Below are positions 1 through 12,792 of a stretch of DNA of 64,000 nucleotides, piece by piece (within the stretch, counting starts at the first letter, position 1; every line of letters begins with the position of its first letter). Origin of the DNA: Puniceicoccaceae bacterium (GTDB lineage: Bacteria; Verrucomicrobiota; Verrucomicrobiia; Opitutales; Coraliomargaritaceae); the NCBI GenBank assembly GCA_002729725.1, contig PBYS01000117.1, positions 62,001 to 126,000 on the forward strand. The letters run 5' to 3'. The notes beneath the pieces are model-generated. The model was not told the origin of the DNA. It did not search any database and saw only the letters and a list, made by a program, of their open reading frames with translations. The translations under genes and the position numbers were made by a program.

Positions 1-170
1 GCACGAGCCAGCCCGCGAACGAAGGTGGTTTTACCCGCACCCAGATCACCATGCAACGCGAGCACTGCATCGGGCGGGAGTAAGGCGGCCACACGTCCCG
101 CAAGCGCTTCAGTTTCGTTGGCTGTTTGCGAGCGTATGCCACTACGTAGTTGTTCCAATAAATCGATCAT
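1..170 (-). CDS. tsaE: tRNA threonylcarbamoyladenosine biosynthesis ATPase TsaE (partial, N-terminal part)
   Basis: The minus-strand reading frame begins with ATG at 170 and runs off the left edge, so only about 56 residues are present. They contain the Walker A motif [10 protein letters not shown] near residues 43-52, preceded by the TsaE-typical N-terminus ([15 protein letters not shown]). TsaE is the P-loop ATPase that works with TsaB and TsaD to make the t6A modification of ANN-decoding tRNAs in the cytoplasm. The start codon overlaps the thiL stop in an ATGA arrangement, so the two genes are probably translationally coupled. The Walker B region lies outside the window. Confidence 0.9.
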   Translation of the reverse strand, partial: MIDLLEQLRSGIRSQTANETEALAGRVAALLPPDAVLALHGDLGAGKTTFVRGLAR

Positions 171-1141
171 TGTTCGGTCAAATGCTCAAAACCTTTAACC
201 CATGGCAAGGCTTCTTTGCTGTCTGCATCGAGATAGCGTGCTTCGCCAGTGAGTGTCTCTAGTCGGCCAATGCGTGTGAGCGGGGTCTCGGGGAAGCGTT
301 GCTGCCAACTTGTTTCAAACTCTGCCGTCATGCAGTTGGCTCGCAGGCAGAGCAAGAGCTCGTAGTCCTCGCCATCGCAAAATGCGTGTTCAATGGCGGA
401 GCGGCCGGTGGCACTTGCGCGGCGATGAGCATCTGGGGATAAGGGCAGTGCAGGCAGTTTGATGTGGGCAGCGCAGTTTGCAGGAATGAGCGCATTTAAG
501 TCTTTGGCAATGCCGTCGGTGATATCCATCATTGCGGTGCATTGGCCAGATTGCGCCAGCCACTGACCTTCGGCAAGCCGTGGTTCGAAGCTGTGGTGCT
601 TATGGTAAATACTGCCACCGAGTGTGCCTGTGACGTAGAGCGTGTCGCCGGCTTGGGCGCCGCTGCGTAAGATCGCTTGGCTGCGCATGTAGCCCGTCTG
701 ACTTAGCGAAGCGGTGAACTGCCCCTCTGGTAAGGTGCCGATATCACCTCCGACGATGGGCACCTGGTAGCGCGTGCAGCTCTGGCGTATGCCAAGTATA
801 AACTCCTGTAACCAGTCGACTCGTAGGTTCGGTGCGCAGAGTAAGTTGAGCAAGGCGGGGCCAGGATAGCCTCCCATTGCGGCGATGTCGCTCAAGTTAC
901 GCTTGATCAATTTCTCACCTGCCGCGCGGGCCGTCACCGTGTCGTCAAAGTGACGGCCGTAGCTGACGCTATCAGTGGTTAACAGTTGGCGATCGACCTG
1001 TGAGGTGTCGATCAGGGCGCAATCATCGCCCATGCCTGTGGGGCTAGGGGGCGAAACATCGCCCAACCACTCGCCGATGGCGTGGATCAATTTTACTTCG
1101 CCAAGTGCGTAAATGGAGTCTGCGGGCTGGTCGGTAAACAT
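167..1141 (-). CDS. thiL: Thiamine-monophosphate kinase
   Basis: A 324-residue protein of normal ThiL length that phosphorylates thiamine monophosphate to the active cofactor thiamine diphosphate in the cytoplasm. Visible family signatures are GDDCAL (about 38-43), [11 protein letters not shown] (about 55-65), NLSDIAAMG (82-90), a central [16 protein letters not shown] near 207 and GEDYELLL near 258; these form the Mg-ATP and substrate sites of the AIR-synthase-like fold. It ends in a 4-bp ATGA overlap with tsaE. The other thiamine genes lie far away at 44976-52207, and no thi-box is visible upstream of this copy. Confidence 0.96.
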   Translation of the reverse strand: MFTDQPADSIYALGEVKLIHAIGEWLGDVSPPSPTGMGDDCALIDTSQVDRQLLTTDSVSYGRHFDDTVTARAAGEKLIKRNLSDIAAMGGYPGPALLNLLCAPNLRVDWLQEFILGIRQSCTRYQVPIVGGDIGTLPEGQFTASLSQTGYMRSQAILRSGAQAGDTLYVTGTLGGSIYHKHHSFEPRLAEGQWLAQSGQCTAMMDITDGIAKDLNALIPANCAAHIKLPALPLSPDAHRRASATGRSAIEHAFCDGEDYELLLCLRANCMTAEFETSWQQRFPETPLTRIGRLETLTGEARYLDADSKEALPWVKGFEHLTEQ

Positions 1142-1163
1142 GGCGCGAGTGTTGCTTGGACGA

Positions 1164-1949
1164 TTAGCTCAATTCAAGTAAGACGGGGCAGTGATCGGAG
1201 CCGATCACTTGGTCGAGAATGTCGACTTGGGTGATGCGCTCGCTGAGCGCCTCGGATACGCAGAAGTAATCGATGCGCCACCCGACGTTGCGCTTGCGCG
1301 CGCCGGCCCGGTAGGACCACCAGCTGTAGCGCTCAGGAGTGTCAGGATGCACTTGGCGAAAGCTGTCAATAAAGCCTGCTTCCAGGATCGCGTCGAAACG
1401 TGCGCGCTCTTCGTCGGTGAAGCCCGCGTTCTTGCGGTTAGTCTTTGGGTTTGCCAAGTCGATCTCTGTGTGGGCGACATTCAGGTCGCCGCAGAATACG
1501 ACTGGCTTGTTCGCCTCCAAGCCTTTGACGAAGGCGAGAAAGTCGACATCCCATTCTGTAGTGCGGTAGTCGAGTCGGCGCGGGCGTTTATTCTCGTCGT
1601 GATTTTGAGAGTTCGGCGTATAGACGGTTACCAAATAGTAATCGTCAAACTCCGCCGTAATGACGCGTCCCTCGTTGTCATGCTTCTCAATGCCGAGCCC
1701 ATATTGCACCGAGAGTGGTTCGACTTTTGACAGAATTGCGGTGCCGGAGTAGCCCTTCTTAGTGGCGCAGTTCCAATACACGTAGGGGTAGCCTTCGAAG
1801 CTAAAGCCGTCGACTAAGTCATCAGAGATCTTAGTTTCCTGTAGGCAGAGCACATCTGGTTGTTCGCTAGCGAGAAAATCAAGAAAACCTTTTTTGAGAA
1901 CCGCACGCAGACCGTTCACATTCCATGAGAGTAATTTCAAACTTGTCAT
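1164..1949 (-). CDS. xth: Exodeoxyribonuclease III (AP endonuclease family)
   Basis: A protein of about 261 residues of the exonuclease III/AP endonuclease family, which cuts DNA 5' of abasic sites and removes 3'-blocking groups in base-excision repair. Signatures in order: SWNVNGLRA close to the N-terminus, LQETKI (metal-binding Glu), [15 protein letters not shown] (catalytic Asp/Asn) and C-terminal GSDHCPV (catalytic Asp-His). The frame is open further back to a GTG at 1973, which would add 8 residues (MAKLEAAA). The ATG at 1949 is preferred because family members start just before the WN motif. No clear Shine-Dalgarno is visible at either start. Confidence 0.94.
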   Translation of the reverse strand: MTSLKLLSWNVNGLRAVLKKGFLDFLASEQPDVLCLQETKISDDLVDGFSFEGYPYVYWNCATKKGYSGTAILSKVEPLSVQYGLGIEKHDNEGRVITAEFDDYYLVTVYTPNSQNHDENKRPRRLDYRTTEWDVDFLAFVKGLEANKPVVFCGDLNVAHTEIDLANPKTNRKNAGFTDEERARFDAILEAGFIDSFRQVHPDTPERYSWWSYRAGARKRNVGWRIDYFCVSEALSERITQVDILDQVIGSDHCPVLLELS

Positions 1950-2570
1950 GGCAGCAGCTTCGAGCTTCGCCACAGGCGGGGCAATCGCTTAGTTGGTAGC
2001 TTCGGTAGAATTTCTGAGGAGTGATTTCTATTTTTGTGAGTGAATACATTTTTTGGGTGGGTTCCAGGTTTTATCTGTCATGGCTTTAGCAGTTTGGTTG
2101 GAGCCTGCTGTGAGAGTACGATAGGCTTGAACTTATAAGTAGACTCTTTTTATCGGTGTCTGGGGCGTGGAATTTATAATTTAGATCTATAGGTTCAAAG
2201 CCCTTCGAATAGGGCTGTTGCAGCTGATCGAGCGCTTCCTCTGTCTTTGTAGCGTGGTTAAGCGTGCAGATTGTGACTGAATGGGATTTTTTTTAAGAGT
2301 ATTTTGATAACTCTAGGATCATCATGGGCGTTGATTGGACTTTCATTCTCTGTTCGTTCCCACGTCGGAAGGTCCGAGATTGGCTGCTTAGATCACAGGG
2401 GTTAAATTCTTGTAGGACTGATATGAGCTCTGATCTGGGGATATTCATCTTAAAGTGTGGCTATATGTAACTTATAAAGATCATAATGAAACGCTATAAG
2501 GTGTTTTTTGAGTTCTAATCTCCCGTTGGTTGTAATGCGACTCGATTTCGATGACGCATCGCGGGAAGCT

Positions 2571-2643
2571 GTAGGAGCTTCACTTGTGAAGACCGCAGTG
2601 TTGTCGGCGCGGGCTCGGCGGTCTTCACAAGTGAAGCCCCTAC
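2571..2643. repeat. Long palindromic element (26-bp arms, one mismatch)
   Basis: The arms at 2571-2596 and 2618-2643 are reverse complements except for one position, which would be a G-U pair in RNA; a 21-nt GC-rich loop separates them. Each arm contains CTTCACTTGTGAAG, itself a palindrome. The outer ends read GTAGG...CCTAC. A shorter relative with the same GTAGGGGCTTCAC core lies at 22769-22796, so this is probably one copy of a dispersed REP/MITE-like family. No transposase is nearby. Confidence 0.75.
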
Positions 2644-2734
2644 GATCTAACGCAGTCTTCCAGAATAGAGCAAATCTCAGAAGTTTGTTGAGATTGAGAG
2701 GAAGGATATAGTTCGTAAGGTGGTTCTTTCACCG

Positions 2735-2760
2735 AAAAAATGGGTTCGGATCAGAACCCA
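2735..2760 (-). terminator. Rho-independent terminator candidate, minus strand
   Basis: TGGGTTC (2741-2747) and GAACCCA (2754-2760) form a 7-bp stem with a 6-nt loop. On the minus strand the stem is followed directly by six T residues (the A-run at 2735-2740). It could end transcripts coming from the antitoxin gene at 3112-3420, although it sits about 350 bp beyond that stop codon. Confidence 0.5.
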
Positions 2761-3111
2761 TTCAATCGCGGGGCAAACCCGCTCGCTACGTTGTTGTAGT
2801 GACTGGCTTTATGCCAGGATCGATGATTGGTGGACCGACCGGAGTTCTTGGGCGCCAAGATTAGGGAGTGGAGATCAGCTGAATCTCAGGTTTAATGTGA
2901 ACGTTTGCTAAAGCTGCACGCGACGGCACCGAGAAATATAGATACTGGCAGCTCTAAAGGGAGCGGACTCGTCGCTAGCATCGGGGCGGGCGGCGGAGCC
3001 AACCCGCCTACGAAGTGAGCTCTGACTTCTCACTTTCCACTTCCTGCTCCCCAAGGCGCGCGCAGCGCGAGTCAGCGTTCGGTTTCTTCCAGGGGGTTGC
3101 TGTTGCGCCGC

Positions 3112-3420
3112 TCACGCCGCGCCCAATTGCAGCGGCTTCACTTCCGCTTGAATGCGAGGAAGCAAGTCGCGCTCAGCGATCCGCAGGTCGTAGTTCTTCT
3201 GGAGGTTGACCCACAGCTCGCAAGAGGTGCTGAAGTAAGTGGCCAATCGCAGGGCGGTCTCGGTCGAGATTGGGCGCTTGCCGTTGACGATCTGATTCAT
3301 CGTCGGCTGGGAAATGCCGGAATCCTTCGCCACGCGGTAGGGAGTGACACCTGCTGGCTTGATGTATTCTTCCAGTAAGATTTCGCCGGGATGTGGTTCG
3401 GGGATGGTTTTTGTGTTCAT
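3112..3420 (-). CDS. HigA-family addiction-module antitoxin (XRE HTH), orphan
   Basis: A 102-residue protein opening with EPHPGEILLEEYIKPAG, the hallmark N-terminus of HigA-type antidotes, followed by an XRE helix-turn-helix (YRVAKDSGISQPTMNQIVNG, about 29-48) and RPISTETALRLA. In the family the protein neutralises the HigB mRNase and represses its own promoter. HigB is normally encoded immediately upstream of higA. Here the 198 bp upstream (3421-3618) are too short and contain no candidate frame, and none is seen downstream. It may be a stand-alone regulator or a remnant of a lost toxin-antitoxin pair. It is divergent from the methylase gene. Confidence 0.88.
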   Translation of the reverse strand: MNTKTIPEPHPGEILLEEYIKPAGVTPYRVAKDSGISQPTMNQIVNGKRPISTETALRLATYFSTSCELWVNLQKNYDLRIAERDLLPRIQAEVKPLQLGAA

Positions 3421-3511
3421 GATCTATTAATTTAAAATAGTTCCGTCGGCAAATGTGCGCAGGGCTGCGGCATGTTTACTAACATATTAGAATTTTTTAA
3501 GGTTGAATAAT

Positions 3512-3525
3512 ATAAACATATGTTC
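3512..3525. promoter_or_regulatory. Operator-like palindrome in the divergent antitoxin/methylase spacer
   Basis: The AT-rich spacer between the divergent antitoxin and methylase genes contains the perfect 10-bp palindrome AACATATGTT (3515-3524), itself flanked by TGAA and TTCA. A site like this could bind the XRE-type repressor encoded next door. That link is only an inference from position. Confidence 0.3.
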
Positions 3526-3618
3526 ACTTTTTCGTGTGAGCTTTAAAGTTATCCTAGTTTTATGGAAAATCTCGAGTTAGGACTTTAGCTTTATGTAGAA
3601 TTTCTTCTTTCTTTCGTC

Positions 3619-6600
3619 GTGCAGCTATTACCACAGTCATTGCCTTCAGGCTACGTTCTTTACCGCTCAATAAGAGAGGTGCTTAAGGATTCACGATTAT
3701 ATGCGTATCATCATTTAATTTCAGTTGCTTGGGAGGGGTTGGAGTTAGACTCCGTGTTATGTATTAATAACTTGCCTACGGTTTATATTCATCGAAGTGA
3801 GGTGCCGGTTGCTCCTGAATATGCGGCAAGATTACACAAACGCTTTTGGAATCAAGGTTTAGCTACTTTGTTTTTGTTGATAGATCCAAGTGCGCTCCGT
3901 GTATATTCTGCTCAAGCTTTTCCTGCTAGCCCAGCTCAGGAGCATGATTTTGAGGCGCACCCTGCATTAATTGAAACAAATTTGGATTTAGCCGCGACGG
4001 CATTGTGGTTAGAGAAATTATATATCCAATTAGAGACAGGCGCCTATTATAGGGAACATGCCACTTTCTTTGATAAGTCACAATCAATCGATGAATATCT
4101 GTTGGAGAATCTTTCAGCTACACGCGATTTATTGACAGAAGGTAATGCTCAATTGAAAAAGAGCGAAGCACATGCCTTTTTAGGCCGTATACTTTTTACC
4201 TGTTATTTGGTTGATCGTGGAATTATTCGATTGTCGGATTACCTCGATTGCGAAGGGGAGAGTTTATTGGAATGGCTTAGCGAGTCTGGTGGTTCGGCTA
4301 CAAAATTGAAGGAAGAGCTTTACTCAGTTCTATTTCCCAAGCTTCGCAGGCAATTAAACGGCAGTATGTTTGATGATGCTTTAGAGGATGAGCAAAAACG
4401 TATTAAGCCGCGGCATATTGAATTATTGAAAGACTTTCTTTCTGGAGCCGGCATGCGTTCTCGTCAGCTAACTTTGGGCTTTTGGGCTTATGAGTTTCAG
4501 ATGATTCCCGTAGAAACAATTAGTGGCATCTACGAGGACTTCTTGAAGGCGGAAGGCGAAGATGCAAAGCACAAGGCTGGTGCTTATTATACGCCTCGTT
4601 TATTAGCAGAAATGACTCTTGATGTAATGTTCGAGGGGCGACCTAAGTCTTTGCTGAATAAAACTTTTTTGGATCCGTCCTGCGGGTCAGGTATTTTCCT
4701 TGTCCTTTTATTCAATCGTTTGGCTGCGGAGTGGACTCATGCAAATTCTAGAAAATCAAAGAATTATGTTACAAAAGCAGAAGCGCTAAGGGATATTCTT
4801 AGATACAATATTCGTGGTGTAGATATAAATCCAACAGCTTGTCGTATCGCTTGTTTCAGTTTGTATCTGGCATATCTTGATCAATTCGCTCCGCGAGCAA
4901 TTGAGCATCACAGTAAAGAAACAGGGCGTTTTTTACCAAATTTAATTAGAGCCAAGGGAGTGGGGCAACCGAAGGGTCCTCGTGAACTAATTCCTGTTAT
5001 TACAGAAGCCGATTTCCTGCAGAATGAGGATTCACTTGGAAGTAGTTTTGATTACATTGTAGGAAATCCACCATGGGCTGAGCGCGGTAATTCCTTAGAG
5101 CAGCAGTTCATGCTGGGAACGCCAACGCGAATGGGAGCCCAGGCTACAGCTTGTATGCTTCTGCCAACTAAAGTTCTGTTGAATCAAACTAGTGCGTTTC
5201 AAGGACGCTGGCTGGAACAAGTATCAATCGAGAAAATCGTTCAATTAGCAGACTATCGACGTATCCTGTTCGCTGAAGCAAAATGTCCATGTCTGATTGC
5301 ACGTTTTAAGAAGGCGGATGCTAAGCTTCAAGATAGTTGGATCGAATATTTGACGCCTAAAGTTAGAGGAATCGAAGTCAGGAATGGTAGTGTGCCAGTC
5401 TGTGCTGAAGATAGGAAATGGTTATCCGAAAATGAATTGAGATCAGCAATTTCTAAAGGACATGCATCGCAATTGTGGAAATCGCTTTTCTGGGGAACTG
5501 ATCGAGATCGAAAACTCTTAAGTTGTTTGTGTGGATTCCCTCGCCTTGGGGATTTGGCAGGAACACCAAAACAAGTTAATGCAGGCAAAAAAAAATGGGT
5601 GAAGGGGCAGGGGTTTCAGCCACTCAAAATTGGAGAATGTAGTGAGAAATATCGAAAGTTGCGATGGTCACTTCAGGATACTTTTGTTCCTGCGAGAAAA
5701 ATCACTGATTCTCCATTTATTTTTGAGAGTCAATTGCCTGAACTTGGCACGTATTTAGAGGAACATTCATACCGATTGGATTGCTTGCACCGTGAGCGTG
5801 ACGAGACAATTTATCAGCCACCACTGATTTTATTCAGCCAAGGTTTCACGCGCTTTGCCTACTTCGATTACCCCGTTCGTTTTCAGGATTCTCTTCAATC
5901 AATTGCAGGTCGTCCGGGTGATGAGGATGAGCTATTATTCTTAGCGGCATATTTGAAGTCGAAATTGGCTTATTATTTTATTTTTCATACGACTTCGAAT
6001 ATTGGAGCAGAGCGTCCTAAAGCTCATCTCAAAGAAGTATTGGATTTGCCATTCTTTCTACCCGATGGTGAATTCGCATCTCCTGAATCTCGTAAGTTGA
6101 TTAAGGAAGTCTCGACTCAGATGCGGGCATTAAAGGGGAGATTGATGACCAAATGGGAGAAGTTAGCTCCGAGTGTTGATGATGAGTTTGAGCTTTCAGA
6201 TGAAACGGAAGCAGATTGGGAAGCGTTTGCAGAAAGAGAAACTAAGAAGTTGATGGAGCAATTCGTCGATCCTCTGATTTACCAGTATTTTGGACTGATC
6301 CAGGCAGAAATAGATTTGGTTGAAGACACCCACGATGTGATTCGTCCGAGTATTACACCAAGTAAAGTCGATGATCGAAGTGGCACTCGGCAGTTGTTGT
6401 CAGAAGAGAGCTTTAAGGAATATGCGCAGACGCTAGTTGCGACTTTGCAAAGTTGGATACCCGAAAGTGTCTCTGTGAAAATCAATGCGATCTGTCGAGT
6501 GCATCCGACTTTTGAATTATCCTGCGTGGAACTCTATCAAAGCTCAGAGTCGAAAGATCTTAGTCTGGGGCCTCTAGCGGACTCTGAACTAGCAGCATAT

Positions 6601-6840
6601 CTGAGATTGGAGGCAAGTTCTAGTGAAGATAATGGAAGCATGCGCTTGATTCGTTCAGTTCGTTATTTTGAAGGTGATCGGATTAGAATATATAAACCAG
6701 CTCGGCTTGGTTTTTGGATGAAGTCTTCGGCTCTCAATGATGCGTCAGCATTGCACGCTGAGATTATGAAATCTTCGGCGCTTAATGATGGTGCATCCTT
6801 CCATTCTGAAACCGTGGAATTGCGGAGGGGGGAGGAATGA
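3619..6840 (+). CDS. Class I N6-adenine DNA methyltransferase of a putative restriction/defence module
   Basis: A 1073-residue protein with an N6-adenine methylase core. AGAYYTPRLLAE (from about 319) and DPSCGSG (352-358) form the S-adenosylmethionine site, VDIN follows, and NPPW (483-486) is the catalytic motif IV. The N-terminal ~150 residues and the long C-terminal part (from about 560) probably carry a helical region and target recognition. No nuclease motif is evident inside it. The first usable start is a GTG at 3619, and a stop at 3586 blocks extension. The gene is visibly more AT-rich than its neighbours, which suggests transfer. It overlaps the next gene by 4 bp (ATGA), so the two are coupled. 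The C-terminus holds a 16-residue tandem duplication. Confidence 0.87.
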   Translation: MQLLPQSLPSGYVLYRSIREVLKDSRLYAYHHLISVAWEGLELDSVLCINNLPTVYIHRSEVPVAPEYAARLHKRFWNQGLATLFLLIDPSALRVYSAQAFPASPAQEHDFEAHPALIETNLDLAATALWLEKLYIQLETGAYYREHATFFDKSQSIDEYLLENLSATRDLLTEGNAQLKKSEAHAFLGRILFTCYLVDRGIIRLSDYLDCEGESLLEWLSESGGSATKLKEELYSVLFPKLRRQLNGSMFDDALEDEQKRIKPRHIELLKDFLSGAGMRSRQLTLGFWAYEFQMIPVETISGIYEDFLKAEGEDAKHKAGAYYTPRLLAEMTLDVMFEGRPKSLLNKTFLDPSCGSGIFLVLLFNRLAAEWTHANSRKSKNYVTKAEALRDILRYNIRGVDINPTACRIACFSLYLAYLDQFAPRAIEHHSKETGRFLPNLIRAKGVGQPKGPRELIPVITEADFLQNEDSLGSSFDYIVGNPPWAERGNSLEQQFMLGTPTRMGAQATACMLLPTKVLLNQTSAFQGRWLEQVSIEKIVQLADYRRILFAEAKCPCLIARFKKADAKLQDSWIEYLTPKVRGIEVRNGSVPVCAEDRKWLSENELRSAISKGHASQLWKSLFWGTDRDRKLLSCLCGFPRLGDLAGTPKQVNAGKKKWVKGQGFQPLKIGECSEKYRKLRWSLQDTFVPARKITDSPFIFESQLPELGTYLEEHSYRLDCLHRERDETIYQPPLILFSQGFTRFAYFDYPVRFQDSLQSIAGRPGDEDELLFLAAYLKSKLAYYFIFHTTSNIGAERPKAHLKEVLDLPFFLPDGEFASPESRKLIKEVSTQMRALKGRLMTKWEKLAPSVDDEFELSDETEADWEAFAERETKKLMEQFVDPLIYQYFGLIQAEIDLVEDTHDVIRPSITPSKVDDRSGTRQLLSEESFKEYAQTLVATLQSWIPESVSVKINAICRVHPTFELSCVELYQSSESKDLSLGPLADSELAAYLRLEASSSEDNGSMRLIRSVRYFEGDRIRIYKPARLGFWMKSSALNDASALHAEIMKSSALNDGASFHSETVELRRGEE
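6718..6813 (+). repeat. In-frame tandem duplication at the methylase 3' end
   Basis: Two consecutive 16-codon units, MKSSALNDASALHAEI and MKSSALNDGASFHSET, lie near the C-terminus of the methylase. The second unit has diverged. The first is the continuation expected for this type of methylase tail (KPARLGFW then the unit), so the second looks like a duplicated extension. Confidence 0.75.
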
Positions 6841-7468
6841 TCGATAATTCATGGCGATCACTATTTCCAGAGCCAGAAATTAAGGTTGCTCTTAGGATCC
6901 TATATGCTGAATGCGTCAATCTGTCGAAAAAGAGCCCGACTGAGCGGGAAGATGATGTGACTGATCGACTCGTAGCGAAGATCCAGAGGAATTCTGTCTA
7001 TCGCGCCTCAAATTTGGATCTTAAGCCGCAGGATTCGATATATGATCGCAGTGGTGCAAAGGTCGGCAGATTAGGCATTATTGATATGAGCTTCTACTTG
7101 TTGAATACGCCTAAGCCAGTTCCGTATTTTGCTGTTGAGGCAAAGCGATTACGATTTCAATTACCAAGTGGCAAGATGGATACAGGAAACAGTGAATATG
7201 TTTCGGGCGATCAGGGGATGCGTTGCTTTACGGACATGCGCTACTCCGTAGGCTTGCAGGCTGGCGCAATGCTTGGCTATGTCTATGACGGGAATCTGAG
7301 TGCTTCTAAGTCAGGTATATCAGCCTTAATTGTTAAACACGCGACAAGTTTGAAGCTGAAGACTCCAAGCGCGCTCCAGCCATCCGGGATGGCTGGCGGT
7401 GGAGCTGATGAAACAATGCACCTTATTGATGGTTCATTATTTCGTATGTTCCATATGTTTGTTGCCGT

Positions 7469-7472
<4 letters not shown>
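6837..7472 (+). CDS. Small PD-(D/E)XK nuclease-like protein paired with the methylase
   Basis: A 211-residue protein I cannot assign to a named family. It shows a plausible PD-(D/E)XK nuclease core: Asp83 in IIDMSFYL, then Glu101-Ala-Lys103 in [11 protein letters not shown], with an acidic N-terminal helix ([11 protein letters not shown]) as often seen before this core. A strong purine-rich ribosome site (GGGGGGAGG) sits just before the ATG, which overlaps the methylase stop as ATGA. The obvious inference is that this is the restriction or effector subunit working with the upstream methylase. Like it, the gene is AT-rich. It ends in a 4-bp convergent overlap with metH. Confidence 0.72.
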
Positions 7473-11344
<3,872 letters not shown>

Positions 11345-11354
11345 ATTATTTATA

Positions 11355-11386
11355 ATATCAACATATCTGTATATCTTGATATGTTG
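11355..11386 (-). promoter_or_regulatory. Operator-like inverted repeat upstream of metH
   Basis: CAACATATC (11359-11367) and GATATGTTG (11378-11386) are perfect reverse complements around a 10-nt AT-rich centre, ending 15 bp before the metH ATG. The ATATC...GATAT symmetry resembles sites of ArsR-family methionine-cycle regulators such as SahR. That assignment is from memory of the family and is tentative. The position fits a repressor site at the metH promoter. Confidence 0.5.
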
Positions 11387-11468
11387 CAAGCCTGAAATTG
11401 AGGATGCTCGTGAAGCCAATGCCAGCCTTTTACCTGATAGGAGCTTGGCAGTTGAGTGGGGGGGTAGC

Positions 11469-12527
11469 TTAGAACTGGGTGCCGATGCGTAGTAGCACGG
11501 AGCCGTAGCGAGAGCTGTTATTTTGATGTTTAAACTCGTCGCTACGCAGCGTATGGGACAGGCTGACTTCGACTAATTTATAACGGGTAGCGATGCCGAA
11601 GCTGAATTCACCGACCCATGGCTCGGAGTCGACGGATTCGTCCCAATCGCGGAAGAGCGGGCCGTCTAGGCTGATGTCATGTAGCACCGCATAGCCGCGG
11701 GCCCCGGTGTACGCGTAGATGGCAAAGTCTTGATTTGCGGGGCGTTCGTTGTCGAAGATCGTGGCGGTGAAGCTACCAAGCTGCACGCGGGGTGTGATGT
11801 AGTTTTCGGGCAGGTTATGGCCGATGCGCAATAGGGCTCCAAGATAAGCATCGCTGCGAAAATTGCCCAGTGCGCCACCCCATTCGTAGAAGCCGTCGAT
11901 TTGAATCGGCCAGTTTTGCGTGTGGTCGAGGAATCGGAGTCGCTGTTTGTGGTCTAGGTGCAGGTTGATGGTGAGTTCTCCGGGGGCTTGGGAGTCCCAA
12001 CCTTGGAAGAGGGGGCTGTCCGAAATATTGCGGTGCACCCACTCTTGGGCTTCTTCGCCGTAACTATTCTTGCCAGTGGTGCCGATTGAAAGAGTGGCGC
12101 TACTAGCGGAGTCGCCTGCGGCGGCCTGTAAGGAAAATTCGAGTCCCAGCCAGCTTGCGTAAGGGCGCTCACCGCGTGGCGGTGTGGTGGCGGTGGAATC
12201 TTCCGGCGTAAACATGAGCTGAGTGAGGCCGACACCGTATTGGAATGTGACCTCGCCCTCGTCGGGAAAGCGAAAGTTGCTAATGCGATTGCCGCGTTCG
12301 GACCCGGTGAGGCTGTTGAGGGTGTTTTGCAGGAAGTAATACTCTTCCGAGCCGGCTGTGATTGGGCGCACAAAGGCGATGCGAGCGCCATTGGTATAGC
12401 CATCATCGCTGCCGGTGAGCAGGTCGTTATCCCACTGGCCTATGAGTTGCCAAGGACTATGGGGTTCCGCTGCGCTGAGAGCAGAGGCAATTAGAGACGA
12501 TACGAGCAGGGAGATGCGGAGATGCAT
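11469..12527 (-). CDS. LpxR-like outer-membrane beta-barrel protein (DUF2219, lipid A deacylase family)
   Basis: A 352-residue protein with an N-terminal signal peptide (about 1-20, cleaved near SALSAAE). It then shows the family's characteristic start, [19 protein letters not shown], and alternating polar/aromatic strands ending in RIGTQF, a C-terminal Phe typical of outer-membrane barrels. LpxR proteins remove the 3'-acyloxyacyl chain of lipid A in the outer membrane. Whether this one keeps that activity cannot be told from the sequence alone. It stands alone, convergent to nothing, and is divergent from the NhaC-type gene across a 265-bp spacer. Confidence 0.82.
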   Translation of the reverse strand: MHLRISLLVSSLIASALSAAEPHSPWQLIGQWDNDLLTGSDDGYTNGARIAFVRPITAGSEEYYFLQNTLNSLTGSERGNRISNFRFPDEGEVTFQYGVGLTQLMFTPEDSTATTPPRGERPYASWLGLEFSLQAAAGDSASSATLSIGTTGKNSYGEEAQEWVHRNISDSPLFQGWDSQAPGELTINLHLDHKQRLRFLDHTQNWPIQIDGFYEWGGALGNFRSDAYLGALLRIGHNLPENYITPRVQLGSFTATIFDNERPANQDFAIYAYTGARGYAVLHDISLDGPLFRDWDESVDSEPWVGEFSFGIATRYKLVEVSLSHTLRSDEFKHQNNSSRYGSVLLRIGTQF

Positions 12528-12792
12528 ATATTAAATGGATGGGCCGGTGATTTGTCTCGCGAGCTAGACTTTATGGCTGGATGGGAAGGATCAATGTGTT
12601 TGGAATTTGCATACACTTGTGAGTCGATTCGATCTGTCTGTCCAGTGTAAGCTGAGAGCGCTCCTGCTTTGGCTGTAGATTCCTTGGAGTTTGTGTTAGG
12701 CTTCGTGCCACTTGCTTCGTATCGTTGATGAGAATTAGGCATGCGAGGCGTAGGCTGGACAGCTTGGCTACAAGTTTGCAGTTTGCTCTTTA

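Larger units (their letters stand above)
1950..3111. other. Gene-free accessory interval of about 1.1 kb with palindromes
   Basis: No open frame here has recognisable protein character. The part from 1950 to about 2500 shows nothing I can name. From 2571 to about 3020 it holds a long inverted repeat (2571-2643), a hairpin with a T-run on the minus strand (2735-2760), a short GCGGG/CCCGC hairpin near 2770-2786 and a GGCGGG...CCCGCCTACG palindrome near 2986-3013. Then comes a run resembling CTTCTCACTTTCCACTTCC (about 3028-3046) that recurs in other spacers of the window. It borders the AT-rich methylase module, so it may be the scarred edge of an accessory insertion between xth and metH. Confidence 0.6.

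Noticed and set aside
3421-3618. HigB toxin partner upstream of the HigA-type gene
   Set aside because: The spacer is 198 bp, shorter than a normal higB, and no frame in it carries RelE/HigB features.
11345-11468. SAM or cobalamin riboswitch before metH
   Set aside because: The space between the metH start and the next gene is only 124 bp, and neither a SAM box nor a B12-box sequence is visible; only the short dyad is present.
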